Positions 48,173 to 58,805 of a stretch of DNA of 64,000 nucleotides are shown one piece after another. The stretch spans positions 124,001 to 188,000 of the forward strand of contig NZ_CACTIA010000005.1 of assembly GCF_902712915.1 (NCBI RefSeq). Direction: 5' to 3'. The position numbers were made by a program, and so were the translations under genes. Under the pieces are notes generated by a model. It saw nothing but the letters and a program-made list of their open reading frames with translations. It had not been told where the DNA came from and did not search any database. The stretch's first letter is position 1. Every line of letters starts with the position of its first letter. Origin of the DNA: Acidiphilium sp. C61. Lineage in GTDB: Bacteria; Pseudomonadota; Alphaproteobacteria; Acetobacterales; Acetobacteraceae.

Positions 48173-49819
48173 TTAGACGTGTATGATGTGAACCTCAACC
48201 ATCGGACGCTTGCCGAAGCGACGGCCGAGCGCGCGACGGAGCGCCGTCTGTGCCGCCTCACGGACAGCGGATTGATCGGTCCGCAACCCCACCGGCAGAT
48301 CCTCGAATGTGGCGACGAAATCATCAGCCAGCGCCGCGAGCGCGCTGTCGTCAGCCTCGAACAGGCCTGGTGCCGTGATCTGCGCTGCCCCCTTCACCTT
48401 GCCGGCTCGATCAACGGCGAGACTGCCGACCACGACCCCGTTGAGCATCATCCGCCGTCGCGCGGCCATGACGCCGCCCTGCATCGGCACGAGACGATCA
48501 CCGTCCACAGCCAGCCGCCCGACGGGAACGCTGTCGACAATCTCGGGCGCTTGCGGCGCGAGGCGCAGCACATCACCGTCCTCCAGCAGCAGCGTGCGTA
48601 TATTCTCGGATTCGGCGAGATCGGCCTGCGCGGCCATGTGTCGCCATTCCCCATGGGTCGGGATGAGATATTGCGGCCGCACCAGGCGGTAGAGCCGGCG
48701 AAGCTCGTCCCGCGCGGGATGACCCGAGACATGCACCATATGATCGTCATCCGTCATGATGTTCACGCCGGCACGCACCAGCTCGTCCTGCACGGCGCCG
48801 ATCGCACGCTCGTTGCCGGGAATGACGCGCGCTGAAAAAATGACGGTGTCGCCCTCGCCCAGCTCGACATGGCGATGCGTATCAGCAGCCATCCGCGCGA
48901 GGGCGGAACGCTTCTCGCCCTGGCTGCCGGTGGCCAGGATCAGCAGATTGTCATCCGGGATCGACCCGGTATCGTCCTCCGGCACGAAATCCGGCAGGTC
49001 GGTAAGGTAGCCGCACTCCCGCGCAGCATCGACATATTTCGCGAGGCTGCGGCCAACCAGCGCAACATGCCGGCCAGCCGCCGCGGCCGCTTTCACGACA
49101 GTCTCGATCCGGGCGATGTTGCTCGCGAAGCAGGTCACCACGATCCGTCCCCGCAGCCCGGCGATAAGGCTGGTCAGACTGCGGCGCACGGTCGCTTCCG
49201 AGCCGGAATGACCTTCGACCAGAGCGTTGGTCGAATCGCAGATCATCGCGAGCACACCCGCATCTCCCAGCTCCCGCAGGGCGTCCTCGTCGGTCGGCGG
49301 GCCGATCAGCGGTTCCGGATCGAGCTTCCAGTCTCCGGTATGCAGCACGGTGCCGTATTTCGTGGCAATGACGAGGGCCTGCGACTCAGGCGTGGAATGG
49401 GCCATCCGGATATAGCGCAACCCGAACGGGCCGACCTCGAAACTGCCGCCGGGCTGGATTTCGGTAATCCGTACGCTGCGCAACAGACCGGCTTCGCCAA
49501 GGCGATAGCGGATCAGCGCCGCGGCAAAAGGCGTCGCGTAAACCGGACAGCGGAGCGCATCCCAGATCCGGGCGATACCGCCAATATGGTCTTCATGCGC
49601 GTGGGTGATCACGAGGCCGCAAATGCGCTCGCGGTTCGCGGCAAGAAAGGCCGGGTCGGGGACGAGCAATTCGGCCTCCGGGGCCTCGGGCCCGGCAAAG
49701 CCCATCCCGCAATCGACCACCAGAAAATCACCATCCAGCCCGTAGACGTTCAGGTTCATGCCGATCTCGCCGGTGCCGCCAAGCGGGGTAAAACTCAGCC
49801 CGTTGCTGATCTCGTTCAT
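48173..49819 (-). CDS. rnj: Ribonuclease J
   Basis: Metallo-beta-lactamase/beta-CASP ribonuclease with endo- and 5'-3' exonuclease activity, 548 residues. The metal motif is THAHEDHIGGI (HAHEDH at 73-78). Other beta-CASP motifs are GTVLHTGDWKLDPEP, DSTNALVEGHSGSE and HVSGHPARDELRRLYRLVRP. The ATG at 49819 has AAGGTGA upstream; the longer frame is not family-like. In alphaproteobacteria it commonly lies behind nuoN-birA-coaX, as here. Confidence 0.95.
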   Translation of the reverse strand: MNEISNGLSFTPLGGTGEIGMNLNVYGLDGDFLVVDCGMGFAGPEAPEAELLVPDPAFLAANRERICGLVITHAHEDHIGGIARIWDALRCPVYATPFAAALIRYRLGEAGLLRSVRITEIQPGGSFEVGPFGLRYIRMAHSTPESQALVIATKYGTVLHTGDWKLDPEPLIGPPTDEDALRELGDAGVLAMICDSTNALVEGHSGSEATVRRSLTSLIAGLRGRIVVTCFASNIARIETVVKAAAAAGRHVALVGRSLAKYVDAARECGYLTDLPDFVPEDDTGSIPDDNLLILATGSQGEKRSALARMAADTHRHVELGEGDTVIFSARVIPGNERAIGAVQDELVRAGVNIMTDDDHMVHVSGHPARDELRRLYRLVRPQYLIPTHGEWRHMAAQADLAESENIRTLLLEDGDVLRLAPQAPEIVDSVPVGRLAVDGDRLVPMQGGVMAARRRMMLNGVVVGSLAVDRAGKVKGAAQITAPGLFEADDSALAALADDFVATFEDLPVGLRTDQSAVREAAQTALRRALGRRFGKRPMVEVHIIHV

Positions 49820-49854
49820 GAAGTCACCTTGTTGTTCAGTCGTATGACGCTTGT

Positions 49855-50655
49855 TCATTCGTGTTCGACATCGCGCGGCCGCAGCTGCGGCGCAGGATTG
49901 CGAAGGGCGAGCAGGCGCAGGCCCTCCAGCGTGAGATCGGGATCGGTGAAGCCGATGCTTGACGTGCCCTCGGCAATCAGCGGCGCAAGGCCGCCGGTGG
50001 CGATTGTTTTCATCTTGCCGCCGAAATCCGCCTCGATACGCGAGATCAACCCCTCGACCAGACCGACATACCCCCAAAAAATGCCTGAGCGCATGGCCGG
50101 GATTGTCGATTTGCCGATCACCTGTTGCGGCCGCCCGATACCGATGCGGGGCAGCCGGGCGGCGGCCTGATGCAAAGCCTCCATCGAGAGGTTGATTCCC
50201 GGCGCGATCACGCCGCCGACATACGCGCCGTTGCCGTTGACCACGTCGAAGGTCGTCGCCGTGCCAAAATCGATCACGATGAGTGGCCCTCCATAGCCAT
50301 GATGGGCGGCCAACGCATTGAGAAGGCGGTCCGCACCGATTTCGGCCGGATTGTCCATCTCGATTGCAAATCCCCAGTCGAGTTCGGCGCGGGCGATCAA
50401 GGGTTCGATCCCGAACCAGTCACGACATAGCCGCCGCAAGTGGTAGAGCGCCGCCGGAACGACGGTACCAATCACCGCGGCGTCGATCCCCGCCGAGGCG
50501 ATGCCGGCACGATCGAGCAGAAAGCCGAGCCAGACTCCGTATTCGTCGGAGGTGCGCTGCGCGTCGGTCGCTATGCGCCAGGCGCCGCGCCAGCGTTCGC
50601 CGTCATGAACAGCGAAGACGATATTGGTGTTGCCTGCGTCAATAACCAGTTTCAT
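49855..50655 (-). CDS. coaX: Type III pantothenate kinase
   Basis: First enzyme of coenzyme A synthesis, 266 residues, ASKHA fold. Motifs: [14 protein letters not shown] at the N-terminus (phosphate 1), [36 protein letters not shown] in the middle and [17 protein letters not shown] further on. It replaces the unrelated CoaA. It sits between birA and rnj with short gaps. Confidence 0.96.
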   Translation of the reverse strand: MKLVIDAGNTNIVFAVHDGERWRGAWRIATDAQRTSDEYGVWLGFLLDRAGIASAGIDAAVIGTVVPAALYHLRRLCRDWFGIEPLIARAELDWGFAIEMDNPAEIGADRLLNALAAHHGYGGPLIVIDFGTATTFDVVNGNGAYVGGVIAPGINLSMEALHQAAARLPRIGIGRPQQVIGKSTIPAMRSGIFWGYVGLVEGLISRIEADFGGKMKTIATGGLAPLIAEGTSSIGFTDPDLTLEGLRLLALRNPAPQLRPRDVEHE

Positions 50656-50678
50656 GTCATGCCGGCTCGGTTGGGCGA

Positions 50679-51407
50679 TCAGATCAGCGAGACGTCGCCG
50701 CCGCGCAGCGCGACGACGCGTCCGTCCTCGCGGAGCAGCAGGGCGCCATCCTTGTCAAGTCCGGCATAGGTACCGCTGCGCCGGCCGCCATCGACCGTCA
50801 GCGCCGTGCCCTCCGGATGGGCACGGGCGATCCAGGCCTGGCGCAGAGGCTCGGAGTCGAACGCCAGTTTCCCCAGCCAGTGATCGAGCCGTGCACAGAG
50901 AGAAGGCGCCAGGTCCTCGGGGGTCATCGTACCGCCAAGCGATGCGAGGCTGGTCGTGGCGCGGCCGGGCACGTCAGGTGCTGCGGCGAGGTTGACGCCA
51001 ACACCGATCACGAGGCTGGCGATGAGGCCGTTCTCGATTGTCGCGTCGAGCAGGATACCGGCGAGCTTCGCCCCCCCCGCCATCACGTCGTTCGGCCATT
51101 TCAGGGCGATCACCCCTGGGGTCGGGAGGGCGGGATCGAGTGCCTCGATCAGTGAAAGACCGGCAAGCAGGGCATACCATCCCCCCTGCCCCGCTGGCAT
51201 GTTCGGCCGCAGCAGAACGGAGCCGTAAAAATTCCCCTCGGGTGAATTCCACTGACGCCCGGCACGGCCGCGTCCGGAGGTTTGCCGGCCGGCCAGCACC
51301 ATCAACCCGGCAGGCTCGCCCGCTGCTGCCCGCAGTCCACAGACATCCGATGTCGAGTCCAGCGTATCGTAGCGTTCGATCCGCCAGTGCGTCACGCCTG
51401 CCGTCAA
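50679..51407 (-). CDS. birA: Biotin--[acetyl-CoA-carboxylase] ligase
   Basis: Monofunctional (class I) biotin protein ligase, 242 residues, with no N-terminal DNA-binding domain. The biotinyl-AMP loop is [20 protein letters not shown] (about 40-59), with [19 protein letters not shown] further on. It attaches biotin to carboxylase carrier proteins. The start is a TTG at 51407 overlapping the nuoN stop, or an in-frame GTG at 51395. Confidence 0.93.
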   Translation of the reverse strand: MTAGVTHWRIERYDTLDSTSDVCGLRAAAGEPAGLMVLAGRQTSGRGRAGRQWNSPEGNFYGSVLLRPNMPAGQGGWYALLAGLSLIEALDPALPTPGVIALKWPNDVMAGGAKLAGILLDATIENGLIASLVIGVGVNLAAAPDVPGRATTSLASLGGTMTPEDLAPSLCARLDHWLGKLAFDSEPLRQAWIARAHPEGTALTVDGGRRSGTYAGLDKDGALLLREDGRVVALRGGDVSLI

Positions 51408-52840
51408 AAGCCCTGGCTCGCCATGACCGCGTGAGCCGCCATCGTGGACAGGGTCGTCAGCGTCGAGGGATGAAAGGCGAACAGCAACACGCCCGCCGAC
51501 GCGATCCCGATGACCAGGCTGACCCCCGAATTGCGCGAGTCGAGACCAGGCTCACCGGCATCGAAATACATCACCTTGATCACGCGCAGATAGTAGAAGG
51601 CGGCCACCACGCTGGTAACGATGCCGAGCACGGCCAGGGGCGCAAGGCCGGCATTGATCGCGGCCGCGAAGACGTAGAACTTGCCGAAGAAGCCGGCGAG
51701 CGGCGGGACGCCGGCCATCGACCACATCATCACCGCCAGCGCGAAGGCAAACCGCGGATCATCCGTTGCCATGCCCGCGAGATCGGCGATCCGGTCGACC
51801 GGTTGCCGGCCGCGGCTCATCGCGATGATGCAACCGAACGTGCCGAGCGACATCACGACATAGATCGCCAGATAGATCAGCGCGCCGCTCACCCCGTCAG
51901 CAGTGCCTGCCGCAAGTCCCATCAAGGCGTAACCCATGTGGCCGATTGAAGAATAGCCCATGAGGCGCTTGATGCTGGTCTGCCGGATCGCGCCAACGGC
52001 ACCGATCACCATCGATGCCGCCGCGAGGAGTTCGACGAGGTCTCGCCATTGCGCGATCGCGGGACCGAACGGCCCCAGCATCACCCGCAGCAGCAGGGCG
52101 AAGACGGCGATCTTTGGTGCCGTGGCGAAGAACGCCGTCACCGAGGTCGGAGCACCTTCATAAACATCGGGCGTCCACATATGGAACGGGGCCGCGGAAA
52201 TCTTGAACGCCAGGCCGACGAGCACAAAGACCAGCCCGACCGTCGAGCCCATGGCGGCAGCCTGGTGGCTTGCCAGCGCACGGGCAATGCCCTCGAAGCT
52301 CGTGGTCCCGGCAAACCCGTAGACGAGCGAGATGCCATAGAGCAGCAGCCCGGACGACAGCGCACCAAGCACGAAATATTTCAGCCCGGCTTCAGATGAG
52401 CGCAGATTGTGCCGGGCAAAGGCTGCGAGAACGTAGAGCGCAAGCGACTGGATCTCGAACCCGATATAAAGGGTGATCAGATCGTTCGCTGAAACCAGCA
52501 CGACCATGCCAGTGACCGCGAACAGGATCAGCACCGGGAATTCGAAACGGGTAATGCCGATATTTCGATTGAAGGTCACCGAAAGCGCAAGAGCGCCGAT
52601 GGCGCCGAGCGCGACCAGCACGTCGGCGAACCGGGTGAAATCGTTTGTCTGATACAACCCATGCAGCACCGTTCCGGTCGGGGCGGCCACGAGCAGTCGC
52701 GCGGCGATGGCGATCACCACCCCGGTGACCGCGGTGATCGCAAAACTATGGTCGCGTCGGGCGAAAACGCCGGACATCAGCATGACCATTCCCGCAACCG
52801 CGAGAAACAGGATGGGCAGAACGGTGTAGAATGTCGACAT
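51404..52840 (-). CDS. nuoN: NADH-quinone oxidoreductase subunit N
   Basis: Antiporter-like proton-pumping subunit of complex I, 478 residues, about 14 helices. Conserved central lysines and motifs include GLKYFVLGALSSGLLLYGISLVYG and SSIGHMGYALMG. The ATG at 52840 has GAGCGAGG upstream; the upstream part of the frame overlaps nuoM and is excluded. It is the last nuo gene, coupled to birA by overlap. Confidence 0.96.
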   Translation of the reverse strand: MSTFYTVLPILFLAVAGMVMLMSGVFARRDHSFAITAVTGVVIAIAARLLVAAPTGTVLHGLYQTNDFTRFADVLVALGAIGALALSVTFNRNIGITRFEFPVLILFAVTGMVVLVSANDLITLYIGFEIQSLALYVLAAFARHNLRSSEAGLKYFVLGALSSGLLLYGISLVYGFAGTTSFEGIARALASHQAAAMGSTVGLVFVLVGLAFKISAAPFHMWTPDVYEGAPTSVTAFFATAPKIAVFALLLRVMLGPFGPAIAQWRDLVELLAAASMVIGAVGAIRQTSIKRLMGYSSIGHMGYALMGLAAGTADGVSGALIYLAIYVVMSLGTFGCIIAMSRGRQPVDRIADLAGMATDDPRFAFALAVMMWSMAGVPPLAGFFGKFYVFAAAINAGLAPLAVLGIVTSVVAAFYYLRVIKVMYFDAGEPGLDSRNSGVSLVIGIASAGVLLFAFHPSTLTTLSTMAAHAVMASQGF

Positions 52841-52848
52841 TGCCTCGC

Positions 52849-54366
52849 TCACTGCTTGATCATGGCCAGCCGGGCATGGGCACCGGACGACAGGGCGGCG
52901 AGATGCGCATGAACAAGATCCTGCACGGCGCCGCCAAAGATGTGGGTAAGGGCACCAGGTGCGAACCCCAGCACGAGAACCAGCACCGCCAGCGGCGCGA
53001 GAAGCAGCCATTCGCGCGGCCCGATATCGGCGATGACCGCGTTGGCGACGCTGCGCGCCTGATCGAACAGTATGCGGCGGACCATCACGAGCATGTACAT
53101 CACGCTCAGGATCATGCCGGTGCCGACGAGTAAGGCCACCCAGAAATTCGCCTGGATCGCGCCGATCATCACCAGGATTTCGCCGACGAAGCCGGAAGTG
53201 CCGGGCAGGCCGACATTCGCCATCACGAACAGCATCAGGAATGTGGCGTAGACCGGCATGCGCGAGGCCAGCCCGCCGAGTTGGTCGAGCCGCAGCGAAT
53301 GCCCGCGTGCCAGCAGGATGCCGACGCAGAGGAACAGGGCGGCGATGACGAGGCCGTGCGACACCATCTGAAACAGCGCGCCCTCGATGCCGGCGACGGT
53401 CACGGTGAAGATGCCGACGACGATCAGGCCCATATGCGCGACCGATGAATAGGCGATCATGCGCTTGATGTCGGTCTGTGCGAGGGCGGCGAAGGAGATG
53501 TAGACGATGCCAATGATGCCAAGCGCGAACATGAAAGGTTCGAAATAGGCCGTCGCCTGCGGCAGCATCGGCAGCGAGAAGCGCAGGAAGCCATAAGCGC
53601 CCATTTTCGACAGGACCGCGGCAAGCATGATCGTGCCGGGCAGCGGCGCCTCGCCATAGGCGTCAGGCAGCCAGGTGTGCATCGGCCAGACAGCGGCCTT
53701 CACGCCAAAGGAAAGCAGGAAGGCGACGAAGAGCCAATCCTGGATGGTCGGCGAAATCGTCGTGTGCATCAGTTGCACCATGTCGGTCGTGCCGGCGTGG
53801 TGCCACATCCAGACCAGGGCGAGCAGCATCGGCAGCGAGCCCGCGAGGGTGAAGAGGAAGAACTTCACCGCGGCGTGGATCCGCCGCTCTCCCCCCCAGA
53901 CGCCGATGATGAGGTACATCGGGATCAGAACGCCCTCGAAGAAGATATAGAACAGCAGGAAATCGAGGGCGGAGAACATGCCGATCGTCATGGTCTCAAG
54001 CAGCAGGAAGGCGGCCATGTAGTCGCGCACACGCCGGCTCTCGCGCCAGCTTGCCAGCACGGCGACCGGTGTCAGCAGCGCGCTGAGACCAACGAAGAAC
54101 AGGCTGATGCCGTCGACGCCCATCCGGTAGCCAATGCCATAGGCCGGTATCCACTCGGCGCTTTCGATATACTGGAAGCCGTGAACCGAGGGATCGAAGC
54201 CGGCGATCATCACCACCGCGAGCACGAGCACCAGCAGGCTGGTCCACAGCGCAATCCAGCGCGCATTGCGGGCGGTGGTCGGGTTGGCGGAGTCACCCGT
54301 GAAATACATCATCACGGCGCCGGCCAGCGGCAGCCAGGTCATCAGCGAGAGAAGATGTAAATTCAT
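52849..54366 (-). CDS. nuoM: NADH-quinone oxidoreductase subunit M
   Basis: Proton-pumping antiporter-like subunit, 505 residues, about 14 helices. Motifs include FFEGVLIPMYLIIGVWGG (with the functional Glu), FFLFTLAGSLPMLLALVWMW and MAYSSVAHMGLIVVGIF-like sequence. GVKAAVWPMHTWLPDAYGEAP is the family signature. It starts 13 bases after nuoL. Confidence 0.97.
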   Translation of the reverse strand: MNLHLLSLMTWLPLAGAVMMYFTGDSANPTTARNARWIALWTSLLVLVLAVVMIAGFDPSVHGFQYIESAEWIPAYGIGYRMGVDGISLFFVGLSALLTPVAVLASWRESRRVRDYMAAFLLLETMTIGMFSALDFLLFYIFFEGVLIPMYLIIGVWGGERRIHAAVKFFLFTLAGSLPMLLALVWMWHHAGTTDMVQLMHTTISPTIQDWLFVAFLLSFGVKAAVWPMHTWLPDAYGEAPLPGTIMLAAVLSKMGAYGFLRFSLPMLPQATAYFEPFMFALGIIGIVYISFAALAQTDIKRMIAYSSVAHMGLIVVGIFTVTVAGIEGALFQMVSHGLVIAALFLCVGILLARGHSLRLDQLGGLASRMPVYATFLMLFVMANVGLPGTSGFVGEILVMIGAIQANFWVALLVGTGMILSVMYMLVMVRRILFDQARSVANAVIADIGPREWLLLAPLAVLVLVLGFAPGALTHIFGGAVQDLVHAHLAALSSGAHARLAMIKQ

Positions 54367-54379
54367 GTGCCGCTCCCCC

Positions 54380-56308
54380 TCACCGCGCGACCAGGAAAAC
54401 GGTCACCAGCACCATCAACCCGACCAGCATCACGAACCCGTAAACCGCGATCGATCCGCTCTGCAGCCGGCTGGCGACGCCGGAGGCATCGCCAGTGAGC
54501 CGCGCCAGACCTTCCGGCACGCCGTCGATCATCTCCTCATCGCCGATCCGCCAGATCGCGCGCGCGATTCGCAGTGCCGGGCGAACGAAGATCGCGTCAT
54601 ACAGCTCATCAAAATACCATTTGTTCAGCAGAAATGCGTGAAGCCCAGGCCAGGAAGCGGCCAGCCGCGCCGGCAGCCCCGGAGCGAGTTCGTAGAACCA
54701 ATAAGCGATGCCGATGCCGGCAATGGCAAGCAGCAGCGGCATCTTCTCCGCCCAGGCGGGGATGCCGTCGCGCGCGGCCATTACGGCACCGCCATGCGGC
54801 AGAGCGATGCTGGAGCCCCAGAAATTGGCAAAATGCGCGCCGATGAAGGTCGGCCCGAGCAGGACGCCGGTGGTCAGCGCCCCGATCGCCAGGACAACCA
54901 GCGGCACCAGCATCACCAGCGGACTTTCGTGCGCGTGCGCCAGCGTCTCGCTGGAGGCGCGCGGCTTGCCGTGGAAGGTGAGCAGCATCAGCCGCACGGT
55001 GTAGAACGCCGTCAGCCCCGCGCCCAGCGTGCCGCACAGCCAGCCGAACACGGCCGTGTGCGAATGCGCGGCGAAGGCGGCTGACAGGATCGCATCTTTC
55101 GAGAAATACCCGGAGAATGGCGGAATCGCGACCAGCGCCAGGCCACCCGCCCACATGGTCACATAGGTGACCGGCAGCTTGCGCCACAGCCCGCCCATCT
55201 TGCGGATATCCTGCTCGTCGGCCAGCGCATGGATCACGGAACCGGCGCCGAGGAACAGCAGCGCCTTGAAGAAGGCATGGTTGATCAGATGGAAGATGCC
55301 GATCGGCGCCGCCCCCACGCCAACCGCAAGGAACATGTAGCCGAGCTGCGAGCAGGTCGAATAGGCGATGATGCGCTTGATGTCGTTCTGCACGCAGCCG
55401 ATCGTCGCCGCAAAGAAGGCGGTGAAGCCGCCGATCACCGTGATCAGCGCGAGGGCGACGGGTGCTGCGTCGATCACCGGGGACATCCGCGCGGTCATGA
55501 ACACGCCGGCGGTGACCATGGTCGCGGCATGGATGAGGGCGGAAATCGGCGTCGGGCCTTCCATCGCATCCGGCAGCCAGGTGTGCAGGAACAGCTGCGC
55601 GGACTTGCCCATCGCGCCGATGAAAAGAAGGATCGAGATCACCTCGAGCACCGGCAGGTCGGTACCGAACAAATGGTAGGCGTGCGGCGCAACCTTCGCC
55701 ACGCCGGCAAAGATCGTATCGAAGTCGACGCTGCCGAACTCGTACCAGGTCAGCGCAATGCCGACTGCGAAGAACAGGTCGCCCACCCGGTTGACGATGA
55801 AGGCCTTGATCGCCGCCTCGTTAGCGCTGGCACGGTCGTACCAGTAGCCGATCAGCAGATAGGACATCAGGCCAACGCCTTCCCAGCCAAAGAACAGCTG
55901 GAGCAGGTTGTTCGCCGTGGCGAGCATCAGCATCGCGAAGGTGAACATCGAGATGTAGACGAAGAAGCGTGGCTCGGTGCGGTCCTCCGCCATGTATCCC
56001 ATGCTGTAGACATGGATCAGCGCCGAAACCACGCAGACCATGCCAACCATCACGAGCGAAAGCGTATCCATCCGCAGCGCCCATTGTGGCGCGAAGGTGC
56101 CGACCGAGATCCACTGTCCGAGGACGACGAGATGGTCGGCGGCCCCGAGCACGAGATGGCGGTAGACCGTGCCGATCGCGGCGATGGCGGCGATGATCAG
56201 AGAGGCGACGCTGAGCCCGACGGCGGGGGCGCGGCCGAGCGTGGGGCGGGCGAGCCCAGCGAGCAGCGCGCCGGCCAGCGGCGCGAGAACGGCAATGGCA
56301 AGCAGCAT
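54380..56308 (-). CDS. nuoL: NADH-quinone oxidoreductase subunit L
   Basis: Distal proton-pumping subunit of complex I, 642 residues, about 15-16 helices plus the C-terminal lateral helix along the membrane arm. Motifs include FVNRVGDLFFAVGIALTW, MGKSAQLFLHTWLPDAMEGP and RIIAYSTCSQLGYMF. Gene order nuoK-nuoL-nuoM-nuoN is standard. Confidence 0.97.
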   Translation of the reverse strand: MLLAIAVLAPLAGALLAGLARPTLGRAPAVGLSVASLIIAAIAAIGTVYRHLVLGAADHLVVLGQWISVGTFAPQWALRMDTLSLVMVGMVCVVSALIHVYSMGYMAEDRTEPRFFVYISMFTFAMLMLATANNLLQLFFGWEGVGLMSYLLIGYWYDRASANEAAIKAFIVNRVGDLFFAVGIALTWYEFGSVDFDTIFAGVAKVAPHAYHLFGTDLPVLEVISILLFIGAMGKSAQLFLHTWLPDAMEGPTPISALIHAATMVTAGVFMTARMSPVIDAAPVALALITVIGGFTAFFAATIGCVQNDIKRIIAYSTCSQLGYMFLAVGVGAAPIGIFHLINHAFFKALLFLGAGSVIHALADEQDIRKMGGLWRKLPVTYVTMWAGGLALVAIPPFSGYFSKDAILSAAFAAHSHTAVFGWLCGTLGAGLTAFYTVRLMLLTFHGKPRASSETLAHAHESPLVMLVPLVVLAIGALTTGVLLGPTFIGAHFANFWGSSIALPHGGAVMAARDGIPAWAEKMPLLLAIAGIGIAYWFYELAPGLPARLAASWPGLHAFLLNKWYFDELYDAIFVRPALRIARAIWRIGDEEMIDGVPEGLARLTGDASGVASRLQSGSIAVYGFVMLVGLMVLVTVFLVAR

Positions 56309-56314
56309 GTCGGC

Positions 56315-56626
56315 TCAGCCCTTCATCAGCGTGACGTCTTCGACTTCGATCGAGCCGCGATTGCGGAAATACACCACAAGGATCGCCAGCCCGATCGCCG
56401 CCTCCGCCGCCGCGACCGAGAGCACGAACATGGTGAAGACCTGGCCTGCCATATCGTGCAGCGCCGAGGAGAAGGCGACGAAATTGATGTTGGCGGCGAG
56501 CAGGATCAGCTCGATCGACATCATGATGACGATGATGTTCTTCCGGTTGAGGAAGATACCGAAAATCCCGATCACCAGCAGCAGCCCGGCGACGACGAGA
56601 TAGGGGCCGAGCCCGACTGCACTCAT
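56315..56626 (-). CDS. nuoK: NADH-quinone oxidoreductase subunit K
   Basis: Small three-helix membrane subunit of complex I, 103 residues. The two buried glutamates of the family are seen in [16 protein letters not shown] and [16 protein letters not shown]. Its ATG overlaps the nuoJ stop by four bases. Confidence 0.97.
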   Translation of the reverse strand: MSAVGLGPYLVVAGLLLVIGIFGIFLNRKNIIVIMMSIELILLAANINFVAFSSALHDMAGQVFTMFVLSVAAAEAAIGLAILVVYFRNRGSIEVEDVTLMKG

Positions 56627-57273
56627 CGGATCGTCTCCTGACTGGCGGGCGCCGAATTTGTCATCTGCTTCGCTCCCTTGCCGATGCCGAGCTTGACCAT
56701 CGTCAGCGTCTCGTCGATCGGCCGCTGATGCTGGGCGGAAATGTCCTGCCGGCGCGAGCGGCGCTCACCCGAATGAGTCAGCACGATCGCGCCGATCATC
56801 GCAACGAGGAGCAGCAGCGCCACCAGCTCGAAGGCGAACATGTAATGAGTGTAGATCAGGTCGCCGAGTGCCGCGGTGTTCGACAGATGCAGAGGCATTG
56901 GCACCTGGCTGGCAAGATGAGCAGCGGGGGTAATCGTCCAGCCCACCGCGACGGCGCCGATTTCAACCATCAGGATGAACCCGATCAGCAGGCCGAGCGG
57001 CGCATAGCGCTGGAACCCCTCGCGGAGTGCCACGAAATCGACGTCGAGCATCATCACGACGAACAGGAACAGCACCGCGACCGCGCCGACATAGACGATC
57101 ACCAGCACCATCGCCAGGAATTCGGCGCCGGCCAGCACGAACAGGGCCGCGGCGTTGATGAAGGCGAGGATGAGGAAGAGTACCGAGTGCACCGGATTGC
57201 GCGCGGTGATCACCATGCAGGCGGAAAGCAGCAGGATCGCCGCGAAGACGTAGAATGCGAGGGTGACGATCAT
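56623..57273 (-). CDS. nuoJ: NADH-quinone oxidoreductase subunit J
   Basis: Five-helix membrane subunit of complex I, 216 residues. The conserved helix 3 region reads [25 protein letters not shown] hydrophilic C-terminal tail extends past the last helix. It sits six bases after nuoI and overlaps nuoK. Confidence 0.96.
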   Translation of the reverse strand: MIVTLAFYVFAAILLLSACMVITARNPVHSVLFLILAFINAAALFVLAGAEFLAMVLVIVYVGAVAVLFLFVVMMLDVDFVALREGFQRYAPLGLLIGFILMVEIGAVAVGWTITPAAHLASQVPMPLHLSNTAALGDLIYTHYMFAFELVALLLLVAMIGAIVLTHSGERRSRRQDISAQHQRPIDETLTMVKLGIGKGAKQMTNSAPASQETIR

Positions 57274-57279
57274 GATGCG

Positions 57280-57768
57280 TTACCGGTAGGGCGCGTCGAG
57301 TTCGAGACGCTTGGCCAGCTCGCTTTCCCAGCGATCACCGTTCGCGAGCAGTCTTTCCTTGTCATACATCAGCTCCTCGCGCGTCTCGGTCGCGAATTCG
57401 AAATTCGGCCCTTCGACGATCGCATCGACCGGGCAGGCTTCCTCGCAGAGGCCGCAATAGATGCACTTGGTCATGTCGATGTCGTAGCGCGTGGTCCGAC
57501 GCGAGCCGTCCTCGCGCGGTTCGGCTTCGATGGTAATGGCCTGCGCGGGGCAGACCGCCTCGCAAAGCTTGCAGGCGATGCAACGCTCCTCGCCGTTCGG
57601 ATATCGCCGCAGCGCATGCTCGCCCTTGAAGCGCGGGCTGATCGCGTTCTTCTCGAACGGATAGTTCAACGTCGCCTTGCGGGTGAAGAAATACCGCAAG
57701 GTCAGACGCATGCCGGAAAGAATCTCCAGCAGGAGAAACCGGTGCGCGATGCGATCAAGTCTGGCCAT
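57280..57768 (-). CDS. nuoI: NADH-quinone oxidoreductase subunit I
   Basis: Peripheral subunit with two [4Fe-4S] clusters (N6a and N6b), 162 residues. The two ferredoxin-like motifs are [13 protein letters not shown] and [13 protein letters not shown]. It passes electrons toward NuoB. Confidence 0.98.
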   Translation of the reverse strand: MARLDRIAHRFLLLEILSGMRLTLRYFFTRKATLNYPFEKNAISPRFKGEHALRRYPNGEERCIACKLCEAVCPAQAITIEAEPREDGSRRTTRYDIDMTKCIYCGLCEEACPVDAIVEGPNFEFATETREELMYDKERLLANGDRWESELAKRLELDAPYR

Positions 57769-57783
57769 TATCCAATCTCCCGG

Positions 57784-58800
57784 TCACGCATGCGGCAACC
57801 AGCCGAAAATTTCGAGGGCGCTCGCGGTCACCACCAGCCAGCACAGAGAGAACGGCAGGAACACTTTCCAGCCAAGCTGCATAAGCTGGTCGTAGCGGAA
57901 CCGCGGCAGGGTCGCTCTTACCCAGAGGAACACGAACAGGCAGAGCATGACCTTGAGCAGAAACCAGATAGGCCCCGGAACCCAGGTAAAGGGCGCAACC
58001 GGGATCGGCGACAGCCAGCCACCAAGGAAGAAGATGGTCGTCATGCCGCTCATCAGGATCATGTTCGCGTATTCGCCGAGGAAGAACAGCGCAAAGCTCA
58101 TCGCGCTATACTCGACGAAAAACCCGGCCACGATTTCGCTCTCGCCTTCCGGCAGATCGAAGGGCGCACGGTTCGTCTCGGCGAGGCCGGAGATGAAGAA
58201 GATCACGAACATCGGCAGCAATGGTATGGCGAACCAGACATGCCGCTGCGCCATCACGATGTCGTTCAGGTTCAGGCTGCCGACGCAGACCAGAACCGAC
58301 AGGATCACGAGGCCGATCGAAACCTCGTAGCTCACCATCTGCGCCGCGCTGCGCATAGCGCCGAGAAACGCGAATTTCGAGTTGCTCGCCCAGCCCGCGA
58401 TGATGACGCCGTAGACCCCGAGCGACGAAATCGCGAAAAGATAGAGCAGGCCGACATTGATGTTGGCGATTGCCCAGTGGTTATTCACCGGAATGACGGC
58501 CCAGGCGATGATCGCAAGCCCGAACGTGATCATCGGTGCGAACAGGAACAGCAGGCGGCTCGCGCCATCCGGAATGACCGTTTCCTTGAAGAGCATCTTG
58601 ATCGCATCGGCGAAGGGCTGCCAGAGACCGAACGGGCCGACCACGTTCGGCCCCTTGCGCAGTTGCATGGCCGCCAGCACCTTGCGCTCGGCATAGGTGA
58701 GATAGGCAACGCCGATCAGAAGCGGCACCAGAAGGGCCAGCGCGCGCAGCAGCGTGATGACGAGAATGCCGAGATCGGTCGAGAAGAAACCCGCCTCCAT
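57784..58800 (-). CDS. nuoH: NADH-quinone oxidoreductase subunit H
   Basis: Membrane subunit forming the quinone chamber, 338 residues, eight helices. Signatures are [19 protein letters not shown] and [19 protein letters not shown] ([22 protein letters not shown]). The chosen ATG at 58800 has GGAGTGA upstream; a longer frame overlaps nuoG. Confidence 0.97.
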   Translation of the reverse strand: MEAGFFSTDLGILVITLLRALALLVPLLIGVAYLTYAERKVLAAMQLRKGPNVVGPFGLWQPFADAIKMLFKETVIPDGASRLLFLFAPMITFGLAIIAWAVIPVNNHWAIANINVGLLYLFAISSLGVYGVIIAGWASNSKFAFLGAMRSAAQMVSYEVSIGLVILSVLVCVGSLNLNDIVMAQRHVWFAIPLLPMFVIFFISGLAETNRAPFDLPEGESEIVAGFFVEYSAMSFALFFLGEYANMILMSGMTTIFFLGGWLSPIPVAPFTWVPGPIWFLLKVMLCLFVFLWVRATLPRFRYDQLMQLGWKVFLPFSLCWLVVTASALEIFGWLPHA

Positions 58801-58805
58801 CACGC